Positions 25,792 through 34,240 of a stretch of 50,594 nt of DNA are shown here, piece after piece; position 1 is the stretch's first letter; each line of letters begins with the position of its first letter. Made by a program: the position numbers and the translations under genes. The notes under the pieces are model-generated. The model worked only from the letters and a program-made list of their open reading frames with translations. It made no database searches and was not told the DNA's origin. The DNA is from an uncultured Clostridia bacterium (GTDB lineage Bacteria; Bacillota; Clostridia; Christensenellales; UBA1242): the NCBI GenBank assembly GCA_944372325.1, contig CALVYR010000004.1:1-50594 (forward strand), written 5' to 3'.

Positions 25792-28245
25792 TTGGCAAAT
25801 TTAAATTCATTTTCAGATAGTGCAGAAAAGGTAATAAAAAACGCTGGTAAGATAGCTAGAGAACTTGGCTCTAATGAGGTTGGAACGGAGCATATTTTAT
25901 ACGGCATAACTTGCGTTAAGGAATGTCTTTCTTGTAAGTTATTAGCTGAATATGGAATTACTGAAGAAAGCATGGAAACAGTACTAGAAGAAAATGCAGA
26001 TAGCATTCAAATTTTTGGTACGGATATAGAATTTACACCAAGAGTAAAGGATTTATTCAGACTTGCTCAAAATATAGCTATGCAATTAGGTCATAATTTT
26101 ATTGGAACAGAACATCTTTTGTATGCCTTACTTTCAAGCAGTGGTAGTTTTGCCTATAGGCTACTTTTTGCATATTTCAGAGTAAATATAAATGAACTAA
26201 AAAGCAAGGTGTTAAGCCAGTTGCAGGGGGAAAACAACTCGAGCCAGACTAGTGAAATAAATACTGGAAGTACGGGCATGAAAAGTTCTCTTCCTGAAAA
26301 ATTGTTATCTATGGGTACAGATATTACTTTAAAGGCAAAAGAGGGTAAAATAGATCCAATTATCGGTAGAGAAAAGGAAATAGAAAGGCTTATTGAAATT
26401 CTCTGTAGAAAGACAAAGAATAACCCTGTACTTATAGGTGAAGCAGGCGTTGGTAAGACGGCGGTAGTAGAGGGGCTTGCCCAAGCCATAGTGGAAGGTA
26501 ATGTGCCTGAACTTTTAAAGGATAAGATTATCTATTCCTTAGAAATAGGAGGGTTAATGGCTGGTACTAAATATCGTGGAAGTATGGAAGAACGCTTAAA
26601 AGATATTATAGAAACCATCATTGCAAGTAAGAATATAATTGTATTTATAGACGAAATTCATACCCTTGCGCAAGCGGGTTCGGAAAAGGGTGAAACAAGC
26701 CCAGCTGATATGTTAAAACCATATTTAGCTCGTGGAGAACTTCAAACTATTGGTGCAACAACTACAGATGAATATAGAAAGTTCATTGAAAAGGATAAGG
26801 CTTTAGAGAGGAGATTTCAGCCCATTATGGTAAATCCGCCAAGTGTGGAGGAAACCATAGAAATATTGAAAGGTCTTAAAGATTCTTATGAGGCATTCCA
26901 TAAAATTACTATAACTTCAGAAGCGATTGAGGCGGCGGCTACACTTTCAGATAGATACATCATGGATAGAAGTCTTCCAGATAAGGCTATTGATTTGATT
27001 GATGAGGCTAGCAGTAAGGCAAAGGTGAACTTCAACTTAAAACCAAGTGCAATTCGCGAAAAGGAAGAAAAGATAAAACAATTGTCTGCCAACCGTGATG
27101 AGGCTTCAATTCAAAGGAATTATGAAAAGGCAGCTAAACTTCAGTCTGAAATAATCAAGCTTGAGAACGAACTTGAAACTTTAAACAAAGAATTTAATAA
27201 AACTGTTAAACGCTCGTCTGGCTCTATTGGCGCAAATGAAATAGCTGAAGTTGTATCTAAATGGACTGGAATACCTGTTACTAAAATTACAGAATCTGAA
27301 AAGGATAGGTTAATTCATTTAGAGGAAATACTTCATAAGCGTGTAGTAGGTCAAGATGAGGCTGTAGAAGCCGTTGCAAGGGCTATAAGGCGTTCTAGAG
27401 TGGGTCTTCAAGATAATAAAAGGCCAATTGGCTCATTCCTATTTATGGGGCAAACTGGTGTTGGTAAAACAGAACTTAGCAAAGCCATAGCTGAAGCTAT
27501 GTTTGATAACGAAAATAATATCATTAGGCTTGATATGAGCGAATATATGGAAAGCCATTCTGTAGCTAAACTTATAGGTGCGCCTCCAGGCTATGTTGGC
27601 TATGATGAGGGTGGACAACTTACTGAGCAGGTTAGGCGTAGACCATATAGCGTAGTTCTATTTGATGAAATAGAAAAAGCTCATCCAGACATATTTAATG
27701 CTCTTCTTCAAATCTTAGATGATGGCAGACTAACAGATGGTCAGGGTAGACTTGTAAGCTTTAGAAATACCATTATTATCATGACAAGTAACCTTGGTTC
27801 AGCTGAAGTTAGGGCAAAACATTTAGGTTTTAACGAAGTGGAAGAAGAGAGGGATATAGAGGAAATAAAGAGAATTTATCTTGATGCCTTAAAACACAAG
27901 TTTAAACCTGAATTTATAAACAGAATTGATGTAATTTGCGTATTCCATCCACTTTCTCGTGAAGATTTAACAAAGATTGCTAAAATTTTAATCAACAATA
28001 TAAATGAAAGATTAAAGAAACAAAATATAGAGCTTAAAATAACAGAAGAAGCCTTAGATTTAATTGTTACAAGAGGCTGTGCTAACGCGGAATATGGCGC
28101 AAGGCCATTAAAGCGCTATATCCAACAAGAGATAGAGGATAGAATAGCTGAAAAGATGTTATTAGGCGAACTTGACAAGGAAGGTAACATAATAATAGAT
28201 TGTGAAGATGGAAAACTTACTTTTGAAAGCGAAAAAAATGCTTAA
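25792..28245 (+). CDS. clpC: ATP-dependent Clp protease ATPase subunit ClpC
   Basis: This 817-residue Hsp100 unfoldase feeds ClpP. Two ClpN repeats (~1-145) are followed by AAA-1 with GEAGVGKTAVVEGLAQ (~213), a middle UVR-like coiled segment (EEKIKQLSANRDEAS, NYEKAAKLQSEI), and AAA-2 with GQTGVGKTELSKAIAE (~553) and GAPPGYVGYDEGG. The domain order and middle domain favour ClpC over ClpB or ClpA. The start is TTG seven bases after GAGAGGTG. The usual ctsR-mcsA-mcsB companions are not adjacent, so adaptor control by McsB cannot be inferred here. Confidence 0.94.
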   Translation: MANLNSFSDSAEKVIKNAGKIARELGSNEVGTEHILYGITCVKECLSCKLLAEYGITEESMETVLEENADSIQIFGTDIEFTPRVKDLFRLAQNIAMQLGHNFIGTEHLLYALLSSSGSFAYRLLFAYFRVNINELKSKVLSQLQGENNSSQTSEINTGSTGMKSSLPEKLLSMGTDITLKAKEGKIDPIIGREKEIERLIEILCRKTKNNPVLIGEAGVGKTAVVEGLAQAIVEGNVPELLKDKIIYSLEIGGLMAGTKYRGSMEERLKDIIETIIASKNIIVFIDEIHTLAQAGSEKGETSPADMLKPYLARGELQTIGATTTDEYRKFIEKDKALERRFQPIMVNPPSVEETIEILKGLKDSYEAFHKITITSEAIEAAATLSDRYIMDRSLPDKAIDLIDEASSKAKVNFNLKPSAIREKEEKIKQLSANRDEASIQRNYEKAAKLQSEIIKLENELETLNKEFNKTVKRSSGSIGANEIAEVVSKWTGIPVTKITESEKDRLIHLEEILHKRVVGQDEAVEAVARAIRRSRVGLQDNKRPIGSFLFMGQTGVGKTELSKAIAEAMFDNENNIIRLDMSEYMESHSVAKLIGAPPGYVGYDEGGQLTEQVRRRPYSVVLFDEIEKAHPDIFNALLQILDDGRLTDGQGRLVSFRNTIIIMTSNLGSAEVRAKHLGFNEVEEERDIEEIKRIYLDALKHKFKPEFINRIDVICVFHPLSREDLTKIAKILINNINERLKKQNIELKITEEALDLIVTRGCANAEYGARPLKRYIQQEIEDRIAEKMLLGELDKEGNIIIDCEDGKLTFESEKNA

Positions 28246-28249
28246 ACAT

Positions 28250-28279
28250 TTGCCTTTTAAAGTAATTATTTGCTAAAAT
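28250..28279 (+). promoter_or_regulatory. Candidate promoter of hpf
   Basis: TTGCCT (28250-28255), an 18-base spacer and TAAAAT (28274-28279) start directly after the clpC stop. It would give the hibernation factor its own transcript. Confidence 0.45.
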
Positions 28280-28296
28280 AAGTTAGGAGGGATTTT

Positions 28297-28827
28297 ATGA
28301 AAATCGAATTTATCGAGAGAAATTATGATATAGGTAATAGGTTAAAGGAGATAATCACAAAAAAAATCAATAAGTTAGATAGATATTTTGGTGATGATGC
28401 TCAGGCAAGAGTTGTTTGTAAACTTGAAAATAAAACATATAAATTAGAGCTTACAATAACAAATAAAGGTCTTCTATACCGTAGTGAGGTTACAGGAGAA
28501 AATATGTATGATAACATAGATCTTGCTCTTCCTAAAATTGAAAGACAAATCATTAAGCAGGCTGACAAGAGAAAGGATAAGTTTAGAGCAGGAGCCTTTG
28601 ATGTTCCAAGCTTTGAATTTCTAGAAGAAAAACCAGAAGAAAAGAAGAAAGATATCTACAAAAGAAAAACCTTTGATCTTGTTCCTATCACTGTTGATGA
28701 CGCAAAAGAGTTTATGGAGGCTCTAGACCATAAGTTCTATATCTTCCTAAATGCAGAAACTGGGCTTGTAAATGTACTCTATATTAGAGGCGATGGCGAG
28801 CTTGGATTAATTGAATGTAATTATTAA
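28297..28827 (+). CDS. hpf: Long-form ribosome hibernation promoting factor
   Basis: This 176-residue protein has the N-terminal S30AE/YfiA ribosome-binding domain (~1-100) and a C-terminal dimerisation domain (~120-176) containing AKEFMEALDHKFYIFLNAET, joined by a Lys/Glu-rich linker. The long form pairs ribosomes into inactive 100S dimers in stationary phase. The ribosome site is TTAGGAGGG. Placement after clpC suggests a stress unit. Confidence 0.94.
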   Translation: MKIEFIERNYDIGNRLKEIITKKINKLDRYFGDDAQARVVCKLENKTYKLELTITNKGLLYRSEVTGENMYDNIDLALPKIERQIIKQADKRKDKFRAGAFDVPSFEFLEEKPEEKKKDIYKRKTFDLVPITVDDAKEFMEALDHKFYIFLNAETGLVNVLYIRGDGELGLIECNY

Positions 28828-28832
28828 AATGT

Positions 28833-28984
28833 TTATGCCCAATTAGGTGTTAATTTTAACTTATATAAAGTAAGTGTATATTTTTAAACACAATTAAAAA
28901 GAATTTAGCTCCCTTAAAACTTTTTAGTAGTATTTATAATATAGTATTCAATTTATATAATTTGAAATGTCTAATTGGGCATAA
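28833..28984. repeat. 14-bp inverted repeat flanking an AT-rich segment
   Basis: TTATGCCCAATTAG (28833-28846) recurs as its exact reverse complement (28971-28984), enclosing 124 bases of AT-rich DNA without a reading frame. It lies between hpf and spoVM. It could be a tiny transposon-derived element, an mRNA 3' structure or a small RNA; nothing in the sequence decides. Confidence 0.5.
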
Positions 28985-28993
28985 TCTTATTTC

Positions 28994-29021
28994 ACCTTTT
29001 TTTCAATATGTGCATAGTATA
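28994..29021 (+). promoter_or_regulatory. Candidate mother-cell (sigma-E/K) promoter of spoVM
   Basis: CATAGTATA (29013-29021) matches the CATAnnnTA -10 shared by sigma-E and sigma-K. An AC dinucleotide (28994-28995) lies 17 bases upstream, as in the sigma-K consensus. SpoVM is a mother-cell protein in Bacillus, so the fit is biologically sensible. The -35 is too short to separate sigma-E from sigma-K. Confidence 0.5.
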
Positions 29022-29040
29022 TAGGGAAGAGGTGGGGAAG

Positions 29041-29136
29041 ATGAGAATAATTTGTGTGAAGGCGCCTAAGATACTTTCAGGACTTTTAAAACTTTTATTT
29101 AAAAAGAAAGTAATTAAGCCAGATTTGATAAATTAG
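29041..29136 (+). CDS. spoVM: Stage V sporulation protein SpoVM
   Basis: This 31-residue protein begins MRIICVKAPKILSGLLKLLF. It has the SpoVM pattern of a short N-terminal strand, Pro9 and an amphipathic helix, compared with 26 residues in Bacillus (MKFYTIKLPKFLGGIVRAML). SpoVM recognises the curved forespore membrane and anchors the SpoIVA coat base. The ATG follows GAGGTGGGG. Gene order supports it: spoVM, rpmB on the opposite strand, then yloU and yloV, exactly as in Bacillus. The lysine-rich tail is a little longer than usual. Confidence 0.88.
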   Translation: MRIICVKAPKILSGLLKLLFKKKVIKPDLIN

Positions 29137-29150
29137 TACATAAAACTTAT

Positions 29151-29190
29151 AAAAATATAACTATTTTATTAAAAATAGTTATATTTTTGA
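29151..29190 (+). terminator. Terminator after spoVM
   Basis: A perfect 17-bp stem (29151-29167 with 29172-29188) has a four-base loop. It is A-rich on the left and T-rich on the right. Confidence 0.75.
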
Positions 29191-29205
29191 TATATTATTA
29201 TAACA

Positions 29206-29230
29206 AAAAACCGCTTTATAAGCGGTTTTT
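29206..29230. terminator. Terminator of rpmB
   Basis: AAAAACCGCTT (29206-29216) and AAGCGGTTTTT (29220-29230) form an 11-bp stem with a three-base loop, directly after the minus-strand rpmB stop. Confidence 0.85.
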
Positions 29231-29232
29231 AA

Positions 29233-29415
29233 TTAAGCTTTTTTACTTGTTTTAATACATTTTGTGCAAGCTTTTACTTTCTTTTGCTCGCCATTTACTT
29301 CCATTTCTACAACTTGAAGATTAGCGTCCCAGTGTTTTATTGCTTTACGGTTAGAGTGGCTAACAGTGTTGCCTTTCATCTTTCCCTTTCCGCATATTTC
29401 ACAAACTTTACTCAT
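29233..29415 (-). CDS. rpmB: 50S ribosomal protein L28
   Basis: This is a 60-residue large-subunit ribosomal protein. I start it at MSKVCEICGKG, which has TAGGAGGAAAT directly before it; a 10-codon upstream extension lacks support. It is the zinc-ribbon (C+) form, with Cys5, Cys8, Cys50 and Cys53. SHSNRKAIKHWDANLQ is the L28 signature. It is transcribed against spoVM and yloU, as in Bacillus. Confidence 0.95.
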   Translation of the reverse strand: MSKVCEICGKGKMKGNTVSHSNRKAIKHWDANLQVVEMEVNGEQKKVKACTKCIKTSKKA

Positions 29416-29527
29416 ATTTCCTCCTATTTCTAGTTTTATTATCACTAATGCTTGCCTATTTTAGCATTATTGGTGTAAATTTGCAAGCATTTTATTTAAA
29501 AAATTTCAAAAAGATATATAATTTTAG

Positions 29528-29556
29528 TTGAAAATTAATTTTTTGTGTAGTATATT
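29528..29556 (+). promoter_or_regulatory. Promoter of the yloU-fakA operon
   Basis: TTGAAA (29528-29533), a 17-base spacer and TATATT (29551-29556) lie upstream. The roughly 80-base leader contains the small hairpin GCTAC-TAT-GTAGC (29567-29579). Confidence 0.5.
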
Positions 29557-29645
29557 ATTATCATAAGCTACTATGTAGCAGATTTCTTGTTTGAAATTTA
29601 TATTTTTTGTAAATATATTAATATAATAAAAAGGAATTCACACTG

Positions 29646-29996
29646 GTGACAGTTGAAACTAATAACTATTATGGTAAAATAAGTATATCCGGCGAGGCGA
29701 TAGCTGTCGTTGCGGGTTATGCTGCACTTGATTGTTACGGTGTGGTTGATCTTGTATCTAAAAATTTAAAAGATAATATTAAAGAACTTATAAAGCGTAA
29801 AAAATATTCAAAAGGCATTAAAATATCAACAGTAGAAAATAGAATTTTTATAGATGTGTACTGCATACTTAAGTATGGAGTATCTATTAGTGCGGTTGCA
29901 GAGAGCCTCAAGAAATCTGTTAAATATAGCGTAGAGAATTTTACTGGCATGATTGTGGATAGTGTAAATGTCCATGTTGTTGGTGTTAGGGTTTAG
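29646..29996 (+). CDS. Asp23/Gls24 family protein (YloU-like)
   Basis: This 116-residue Asp23-family protein is linked to envelope stress and, next to yloV, to fatty-acid kinase activity. The segments GKISISGEAIAVVAGYAAL, GVVDLVSK and IDVYCILKYGVSISAVAESL follow the family pattern. The start is GTG after AAGGAATTCACACTG. It sits nine bases before fakA, the conserved yloU-yloV pair. Confidence 0.92.
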   Translation: MTVETNNYYGKISISGEAIAVVAGYAALDCYGVVDLVSKNLKDNIKELIKRKKYSKGIKISTVENRIFIDVYCILKYGVSISAVAESLKKSVKYSVENFTGMIVDSVNVHVVGVRV

Positions 29997-30005
29997 AGGG
30001 CGCAT

Positions 30006-31637
30006 ATGCAGAAAGTAATTAATGGGGCGTTATTAAGAAAAATGATAATTGGGGGTGCAAGCTTACTTGAGCAAAATAAAAAGCTTGTAGACTCTTTAAA
30101 TGTGTTTCCAGTTCCTGATGGTGATACTGGTACAAATATGTTTTTAACAATGAAGTCTGCAGTTAATGAAGTTAATAACTGTATGAATAATAATCTAGAC
30201 AGCCTTTGCGAAGCTTTTGCAAAGGGTGCTTTGCGTGGTGCTAGGGGTAACTCTGGTGTTATTACATCGCAGATAATAAAAGGTTTTTGTAGCGTTTTAA
30301 AAACGGTTACAGAAATAAATACTAAAACCTTTGCAAAGGCCATACAAGAGGGTGCAAATGTGGCATACAAAGCTGTTACTAAGCCTAAAGAAGGCACAAT
30401 TTTAACAGTTATAAGGGTTATGGCAGAAAGTGCAGTAGATGCCGCAAAGCGTAATGCTACATTTGAAAATTTCTTTAAAATAGTTCTTGAAAAGGGAGAA
30501 GAGATACTACAACAAACACCTGAAATGCTTCCAGTGCTTAAAAAAGCAGGGGTTGTTGATGCTGGTGGAAGAGGTCTTATAGTAATCTTTACAGGTTTTT
30601 ATAAGGTTTTATTAGGTGAAGAACTAGACTTTGTGTTTGAAGATGCGCCTGTTCAGGCTACTGTAGAAGATGTCGTACCAGATTTAAACAATATACCTGA
30701 AATAGAGTTTGGCTATTGTACTGAATTTATGATCATAAATATGCATAAGAAGACAACGGAGGCAGATATTGACAAGCTTCGCGAAAAGCTCATGCAGATA
30801 GGTGATTCCGTGCTATGCATAGGCGATCTACTTTTGGTTAAAGTTCATGTGCATACAAATCAACCAAACATTGCTCTTGGCTATGCTTTAGAACTTGGTG
30901 AACTTTTCAATTTAAAAATTGAAAATATGCGTGAACAAAACCGTGAGTTAAAAAGAAAGGCTCAACAACAAGTTGATCTTAAAGAACACGGAATGGTTGC
31001 CGTTGCTCCTGGGAAGGGCATTGCGGACCTATTTAAAGACCTCTTTGTAGATCAAATGATAGAGGGTGGGCAAACCATGAATCCAAGTGCTGCAGATATT
31101 GCAAGTGCAGCAGATAAAATTCCAGCAAAAAATGTATTTGTCTTCCCTAATAACAAAAATATTATTTTGGCAGCTGAACAGGCAAAAGGGCTTACAACTA
31201 AAAACCTGCGTGTTATACCGTCAAAAAGCGTTCCAGAGGGCATTTCTGCAGCTTTAGCATTTAATCCTGAAGGCACAGTAGAGGAAAATGAAGAAGCAAT
31301 GATAGCTTCACTTCAAAATGTCAAGTCTGGGTCTGTGACTTATGCAGTTAGAAGTACTCATGTAGATGGTTTTGACCTTTCTGTAGGAGAAATTATAGGT
31401 CTTGACGATAAAGCAATACTTTCAAAAGGTACATTAGTAGGTCCAACAACAGAGGCTTTAATTGAAAAATTAATTACAGATAGTGCAGTAAATATAACGC
31501 TTTTCTATGGCGAAGATATAAAAGAAGAGGAGGCTGTAGCGCTACAAGAAAAACTAGCTACCAAATATCCTGATTGTGAAGTTACAGCAATTTATGGTGG
31601 ACAGCCAGTATATTATTATATAATTTCAATAGAATAA
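30006..31637 (+). CDS. fakA: DAK-domain fatty acid kinase subunit FakA (YloV)
   Basis: This 543-residue protein has an N-terminal DhaL kinase domain with magnesium-ligand aspartates in VPDGDTGTNM (Asp38, Asp40), then GARGNSGVITSQIIKGF and GVVDAGGRGL. A middle domain and a DegV-like C-terminal domain follow. FakA phosphorylates fatty acids presented by a FakB carrier, feeding phospholipid synthesis. No fakB is in the window. In Bacillus recG and sda genes follow yloV; here a terminator and a tRNA follow. Confidence 0.92.
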   Translation: MQKVINGALLRKMIIGGASLLEQNKKLVDSLNVFPVPDGDTGTNMFLTMKSAVNEVNNCMNNNLDSLCEAFAKGALRGARGNSGVITSQIIKGFCSVLKTVTEINTKTFAKAIQEGANVAYKAVTKPKEGTILTVIRVMAESAVDAAKRNATFENFFKIVLEKGEEILQQTPEMLPVLKKAGVVDAGGRGLIVIFTGFYKVLLGEELDFVFEDAPVQATVEDVVPDLNNIPEIEFGYCTEFMIINMHKKTTEADIDKLREKLMQIGDSVLCIGDLLLVKVHVHTNQPNIALGYALELGELFNLKIENMREQNRELKRKAQQQVDLKEHGMVAVAPGKGIADLFKDLFVDQMIEGGQTMNPSAADIASAADKIPAKNVFVFPNNKNIILAAEQAKGLTTKNLRVIPSKSVPEGISAALAFNPEGTVEENEEAMIASLQNVKSGSVTYAVRSTHVDGFDLSVGEIIGLDDKAILSKGTLVGPTTEALIEKLITDSAVNITLFYGEDIKEEEAVALQEKLATKYPDCEVTAIYGGQPVYYYIISIE

Positions 31638-31657
31638 TAGATATAATTCTATAACTA

Positions 31658-31694
31658 AAAAGCCTGTAAACTACATAAGTTTACAGGCTTTTAA
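31658..31694 (+). terminator. Terminator after fakA
   Basis: AAAAGCCTGTAAACT (31658-31672) pairs perfectly with AGTTTACAGGCTTTT (31678-31692) around a five-base loop. Confidence 0.9.
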
Positions 31695-31778
31695 AATAAA
31701 ATAGAAAATGATTAAATAAAATTATAAAAAGATTGCAAAAATTGGTTAAATATGATAAACTAACAAAGTTAGATTTGT

Positions 31779-31853
31779 GTCCTCTTAGTTAAACGGATAT
31801 AACAAGCCCCTCCTAAGGGCTAGTTAGGGGTTCGATTCCCTTAGGGGACGCCA
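31779..31853 (+). tRNA. tRNA-Arg (anticodon CCT)
   Basis: This is a cloverleaf with acceptor GTCCTCT/AGGGGAC, discriminator G and an encoded CCA. The anticodon stem AGCCC/GGGCT closes CTCCTAA, giving anticodon CCT for the rare arginine codon AGG. No direct repeat of its 3' end was found nearby, so there is no sign of a tRNA-integrated element. Confidence 0.93.
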
Positions 31854-31872
31854 TAAATTGAATTAGAAAAAT

Positions 31873-31970
31873 CAAGCCGTCGGGGCTTGTTGCGCTGCAA
31901 ACTTTGCTTGTTGTTACTGCACAAAGTTTTGGCTAAACAATTCTTGCTCCGCAAAAGCGCTCCAAAAGGT
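31873..31970. repeat. Structured, locally GC-richer element after tRNA-Arg
   Basis: CAAGCC-GTCGG-GGCTTG forms a hairpin. It is followed by GCAAACTTTGC and GCACAAAGTTTTGGC, which are roughly inverted copies. Base composition is clearly less AT-rich than the flanks. The remaining 31971-32156 is AT-rich with nothing recognised apart from the ribosome site of the next gene. The nature of the element is unknown; it may be a degenerate interspersed repeat. Confidence 0.35.
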
Positions 31971-32156
31971 AATTATAGAAAATAGAATGTATATATGTTG
32001 GTGATAAGAATATAGCCTTAATATGTGAAAGTATCTAAAGAGGGTAGAATAACTGATTTATACATCTTAGAGTATTTATAACATATTTTAGCAAGGCGGA
32101 TTAAGAAATAAGAATTAGTTTTAAATTCTCTAAAATCAAAATAAAATGGGAGAAAA

Positions 32157-32570
32157 ATGGATAACGAAATTTTAATTAAACATCAATTCCCGACTACAAA
32201 AGAGTTTATCAAACTTTTTAATAGTGTTGGTTGGGAAAGGGAAGAAAAGCGAGTGGATGAAAATAGAAAAAACTCCTGCTTTGCTGTTAGTATTTATAAA
32301 AATAATGAAATTCTTGCTATGGGTAGAGTTGTAGGTGATGGAGCTTATTTTACAATTTATGATGTAGTAGTAGATAAAGCTCATCAAGGAAAAGGTCTTG
32401 GGTCTATCATAATAAATGAGATAGTTAATTGGTACAAAACTTTTAAAGATGATGATACTTTTTTGTATCTAAATGCAAGTAAAGGAAAAGAACAATTTTA
32501 CGAAAAATTTGGCTTTAGAGCGCGCCCAAATGAAGAGGTTGGCTCAGGAATGAAATGGTATAATAAATAA
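32157..32570 (+). CDS. GNAT family N-acetyltransferase
   Basis: This 137-residue acyltransferase has the acetyl-CoA pyrophosphate loop in VVDKAHQGKGLGSIIINEIV (Q-G-x-G-x-G/L type) and the terminal beta-strand segment QFYEKFGFRARP. The substrate is not predictable; small GNATs of this form act on amines or protein N-termini. The ribosome site is GGGAG. It is followed by its own hairpin, so it is a stand-alone gene. Confidence 0.85.
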   Translation: MDNEILIKHQFPTTKEFIKLFNSVGWEREEKRVDENRKNSCFAVSIYKNNEILAMGRVVGDGAYFTIYDVVVDKAHQGKGLGSIIINEIVNWYKTFKDDDTFLYLNASKGKEQFYEKFGFRARPNEEVGSGMKWYNK

Positions 32571-32587
32571 CATTAGTTTATTAATAG

Positions 32588-32618
32588 TCTAGCTTTAATT
32601 TTAAGGCTAGATTTTTTA
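32588..32618 (+). terminator. Terminator after the GNAT gene
   Basis: TCTAGCTTTAA (from 32588) and TTAAGGCTAGA, followed by a T-run, form an 11-bp stem with one wobble pair. Confidence 0.6.
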
Positions 32619-32772
32619 TTGTTGCTACTTTGTCATATTTTTAGCATATGCAAAATATATTAAAAAGTAGAAAAGTGCAAATCGACATAACACGCCCTTT
32701 TCGGACAATTTATCACTATAATTAGCATTTGCTTTTTAAGCATTTACTTTTATAGTTAAAAGCGAGGATTTA

Positions 32773-33540
32773 ATGCATTTTCTTTGTGTTAAATTAAAAT
32801 CAATTAGGTTCGTTCTATTGATGATTTTAGTTGCTGTTTTGCTTGCTGTGAGTATAAATGGTGTAGCTTCCGCTCAAGTCTTTTTTGGCTACTCTACTAA
32901 GCGCGTTCCTGTCTATTCTGTTGATACAGAAAATAAACAGGTAGCCATTAGTTTTGATGCCGCGTGGGGTGCTGATAAAACGGCAGGAATTGTGGAATTA
33001 TTACAGGAATATGATGTTGGAGCAACCTTCTTTTTAGTGGCATTTTGGGTAGATAAAAATGAGGATATGGTAAAGCTTATAGATGAGGCGGGCTTTGAAA
33101 TAGGGAACCATTCTAGCACACATCCAGATTTAACTACCGTTAGTGCAGAAAAATTAGAAAATGAACTTTCTCATTGTAGTGAACTGATAAAAGGTATAAC
33201 AGGCAAAGATGTAACGCTATTTAGAGCCCCATATGGTGCGTATAATAACACTGTTTTAGATACTGCTTCTAAACTTGGTATGCAAACTATTCAATGGGAT
33301 GTAGATTCTTTAGATTGGAAAGGTTTGACTGCAGAAGAGATTACTATGAGAATTCTAAATAATGTTAAAAATGGTTCAATTATACTTTGTCACAACAACT
33401 CTGACCATATCTTAGATGCGCTTCCAATGGTGTTAGATAGGCTTAAAAAGCAGGGTTATACAATAACTTCAGTAGGTGATTTGGTTTACAAAGAAAACTA
33501 TACCATTGATAGAAACGGACTACAAAAACTTAAGGTTTAA
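32773..33540 (+). CDS. PdaB-like polysaccharide deacetylase
   Basis: This 255-residue NodB-fold protein has one N-terminal hydrophobic anchor or signal (~12-35). The first metal motif reads ISFDAAWG (Asp62) instead of the common TFDDG, as in sporulation deacetylases of the PdaB type. The metal histidines are His113 and His117 (HSSTH), and FRAPYGAYNN supplies the arginine motif. It probably acts outside the membrane on cell-wall or cortex glycan. The start follows GCGAGG. PdaB identity rests on the FDAAWG variant. Confidence 0.85.
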   Translation: MHFLCVKLKSIRFVLLMILVAVLLAVSINGVASAQVFFGYSTKRVPVYSVDTENKQVAISFDAAWGADKTAGIVELLQEYDVGATFFLVAFWVDKNEDMVKLIDEAGFEIGNHSSTHPDLTTVSAEKLENELSHCSELIKGITGKDVTLFRAPYGAYNNTVLDTASKLGMQTIQWDVDSLDWKGLTAEEITMRILNNVKNGSIILCHNNSDHILDALPMVLDRLKKQGYTITSVGDLVYKENYTIDRNGLQKLKV

Positions 33541-33554
33541 AAGGAGAAAAAATT

Positions 33555-34190
33555 ATGAACTATGAACTAATGAATAATAATAAGGTATGCCTATCTGGAA
33601 CAGTATCAAGTGAACCCGTTTTGAGTCATGAAACTTTTGGAGAACTTTTTTATGAGATAAAATTATCCGTTCCAAGACTTTCTGAACATGTAGATTTACT
33701 GCCTGTAACAGTATCTGAAAAACTTTTAAAACACTTTGAACTGGGTAAACATGTTAGTTTAAAAGGGCAACTTAGAAGTTATAACAAAATAGAAGAGGAA
33801 AAAAGCAAGCTTATTTTAAGTGTATTTGCTCGTGAAATAGTTGAGGATGAAGACATAGCAAATCCTAATGTAATAGAAATTACAGGCTTTATTTGCAAAC
33901 CGCCAATTTTTCGCACTACACCTTTTAAAAGAGAGATATGTGATGTATTAATTGCTGTGAATAGGGCATATAATAAGTCGGACTATCTTCCTTGTATTGC
34001 TTGGGGAAGAAATGCAAGATTTATAAAGGATGCTCAAATTGGTTCTAAAATAGAAATAGTAGGGAGAATTCAAAGTAGAGAATATCAGAAAAAACTTGAT
34101 AGTGGAGATGTTGAAACCAGAACTGCCTATGAAATATCTGTTAGCCATGTAAGTGTTGATTCAGAAAATAATGTAGAAATTATTGGTTAG
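33555..34190 (+). CDS. Two-OB-fold single-stranded DNA-binding-like protein
   Basis: The product is 211 residues with two SSB-type OB folds. The first (~8-95) reads NKVCLSGTVSSEPVLSHETF, and the second (~102-205) reads NVIEITGFICKPPIFRTTPF then YLPCIAWGRNARF and GSKIEIVGRIQSREY. The acidic C-terminal tip of canonical SSB is absent, so it is a paralogue rather than the replication SSB. Its specific task is unknown. It lies 14 bases after the deacetylase gene, with AAGGAG before the ATG. Confidence 0.85.
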   Translation: MNYELMNNNKVCLSGTVSSEPVLSHETFGELFYEIKLSVPRLSEHVDLLPVTVSEKLLKHFELGKHVSLKGQLRSYNKIEEEKSKLILSVFAREIVEDEDIANPNVIEITGFICKPPIFRTTPFKREICDVLIAVNRAYNKSDYLPCIAWGRNARFIKDAQIGSKIEIVGRIQSREYQKKLDSGDVETRTAYEISVSHVSVDSENNVEIIG

Positions 34191-34202
34191 ATAAAAAAAT
34201 AT

Positions 34203-34235
34203 AAAAAAGTGAACCTTGTATAGGTTCACTTTTTT
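34203..34235. terminator. Bidirectional terminator between convergent genes
   Basis: A perfect 13-bp stem, AAAAAAGTGAACC (34203-34215) with GGTTCACTTTTTT (34223-34235), has a seven-base loop and separates the SSB-like gene from the large surface-protein gene. Confidence 0.92.
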
Positions 34236-34240
34236 CAAGC

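Noticed and set aside
31779-32156. tRNA-Arg as attachment site of an integrated element
   Set aside because: No integrase gene and no direct repeat of the tRNA 3' end downstream within the window.
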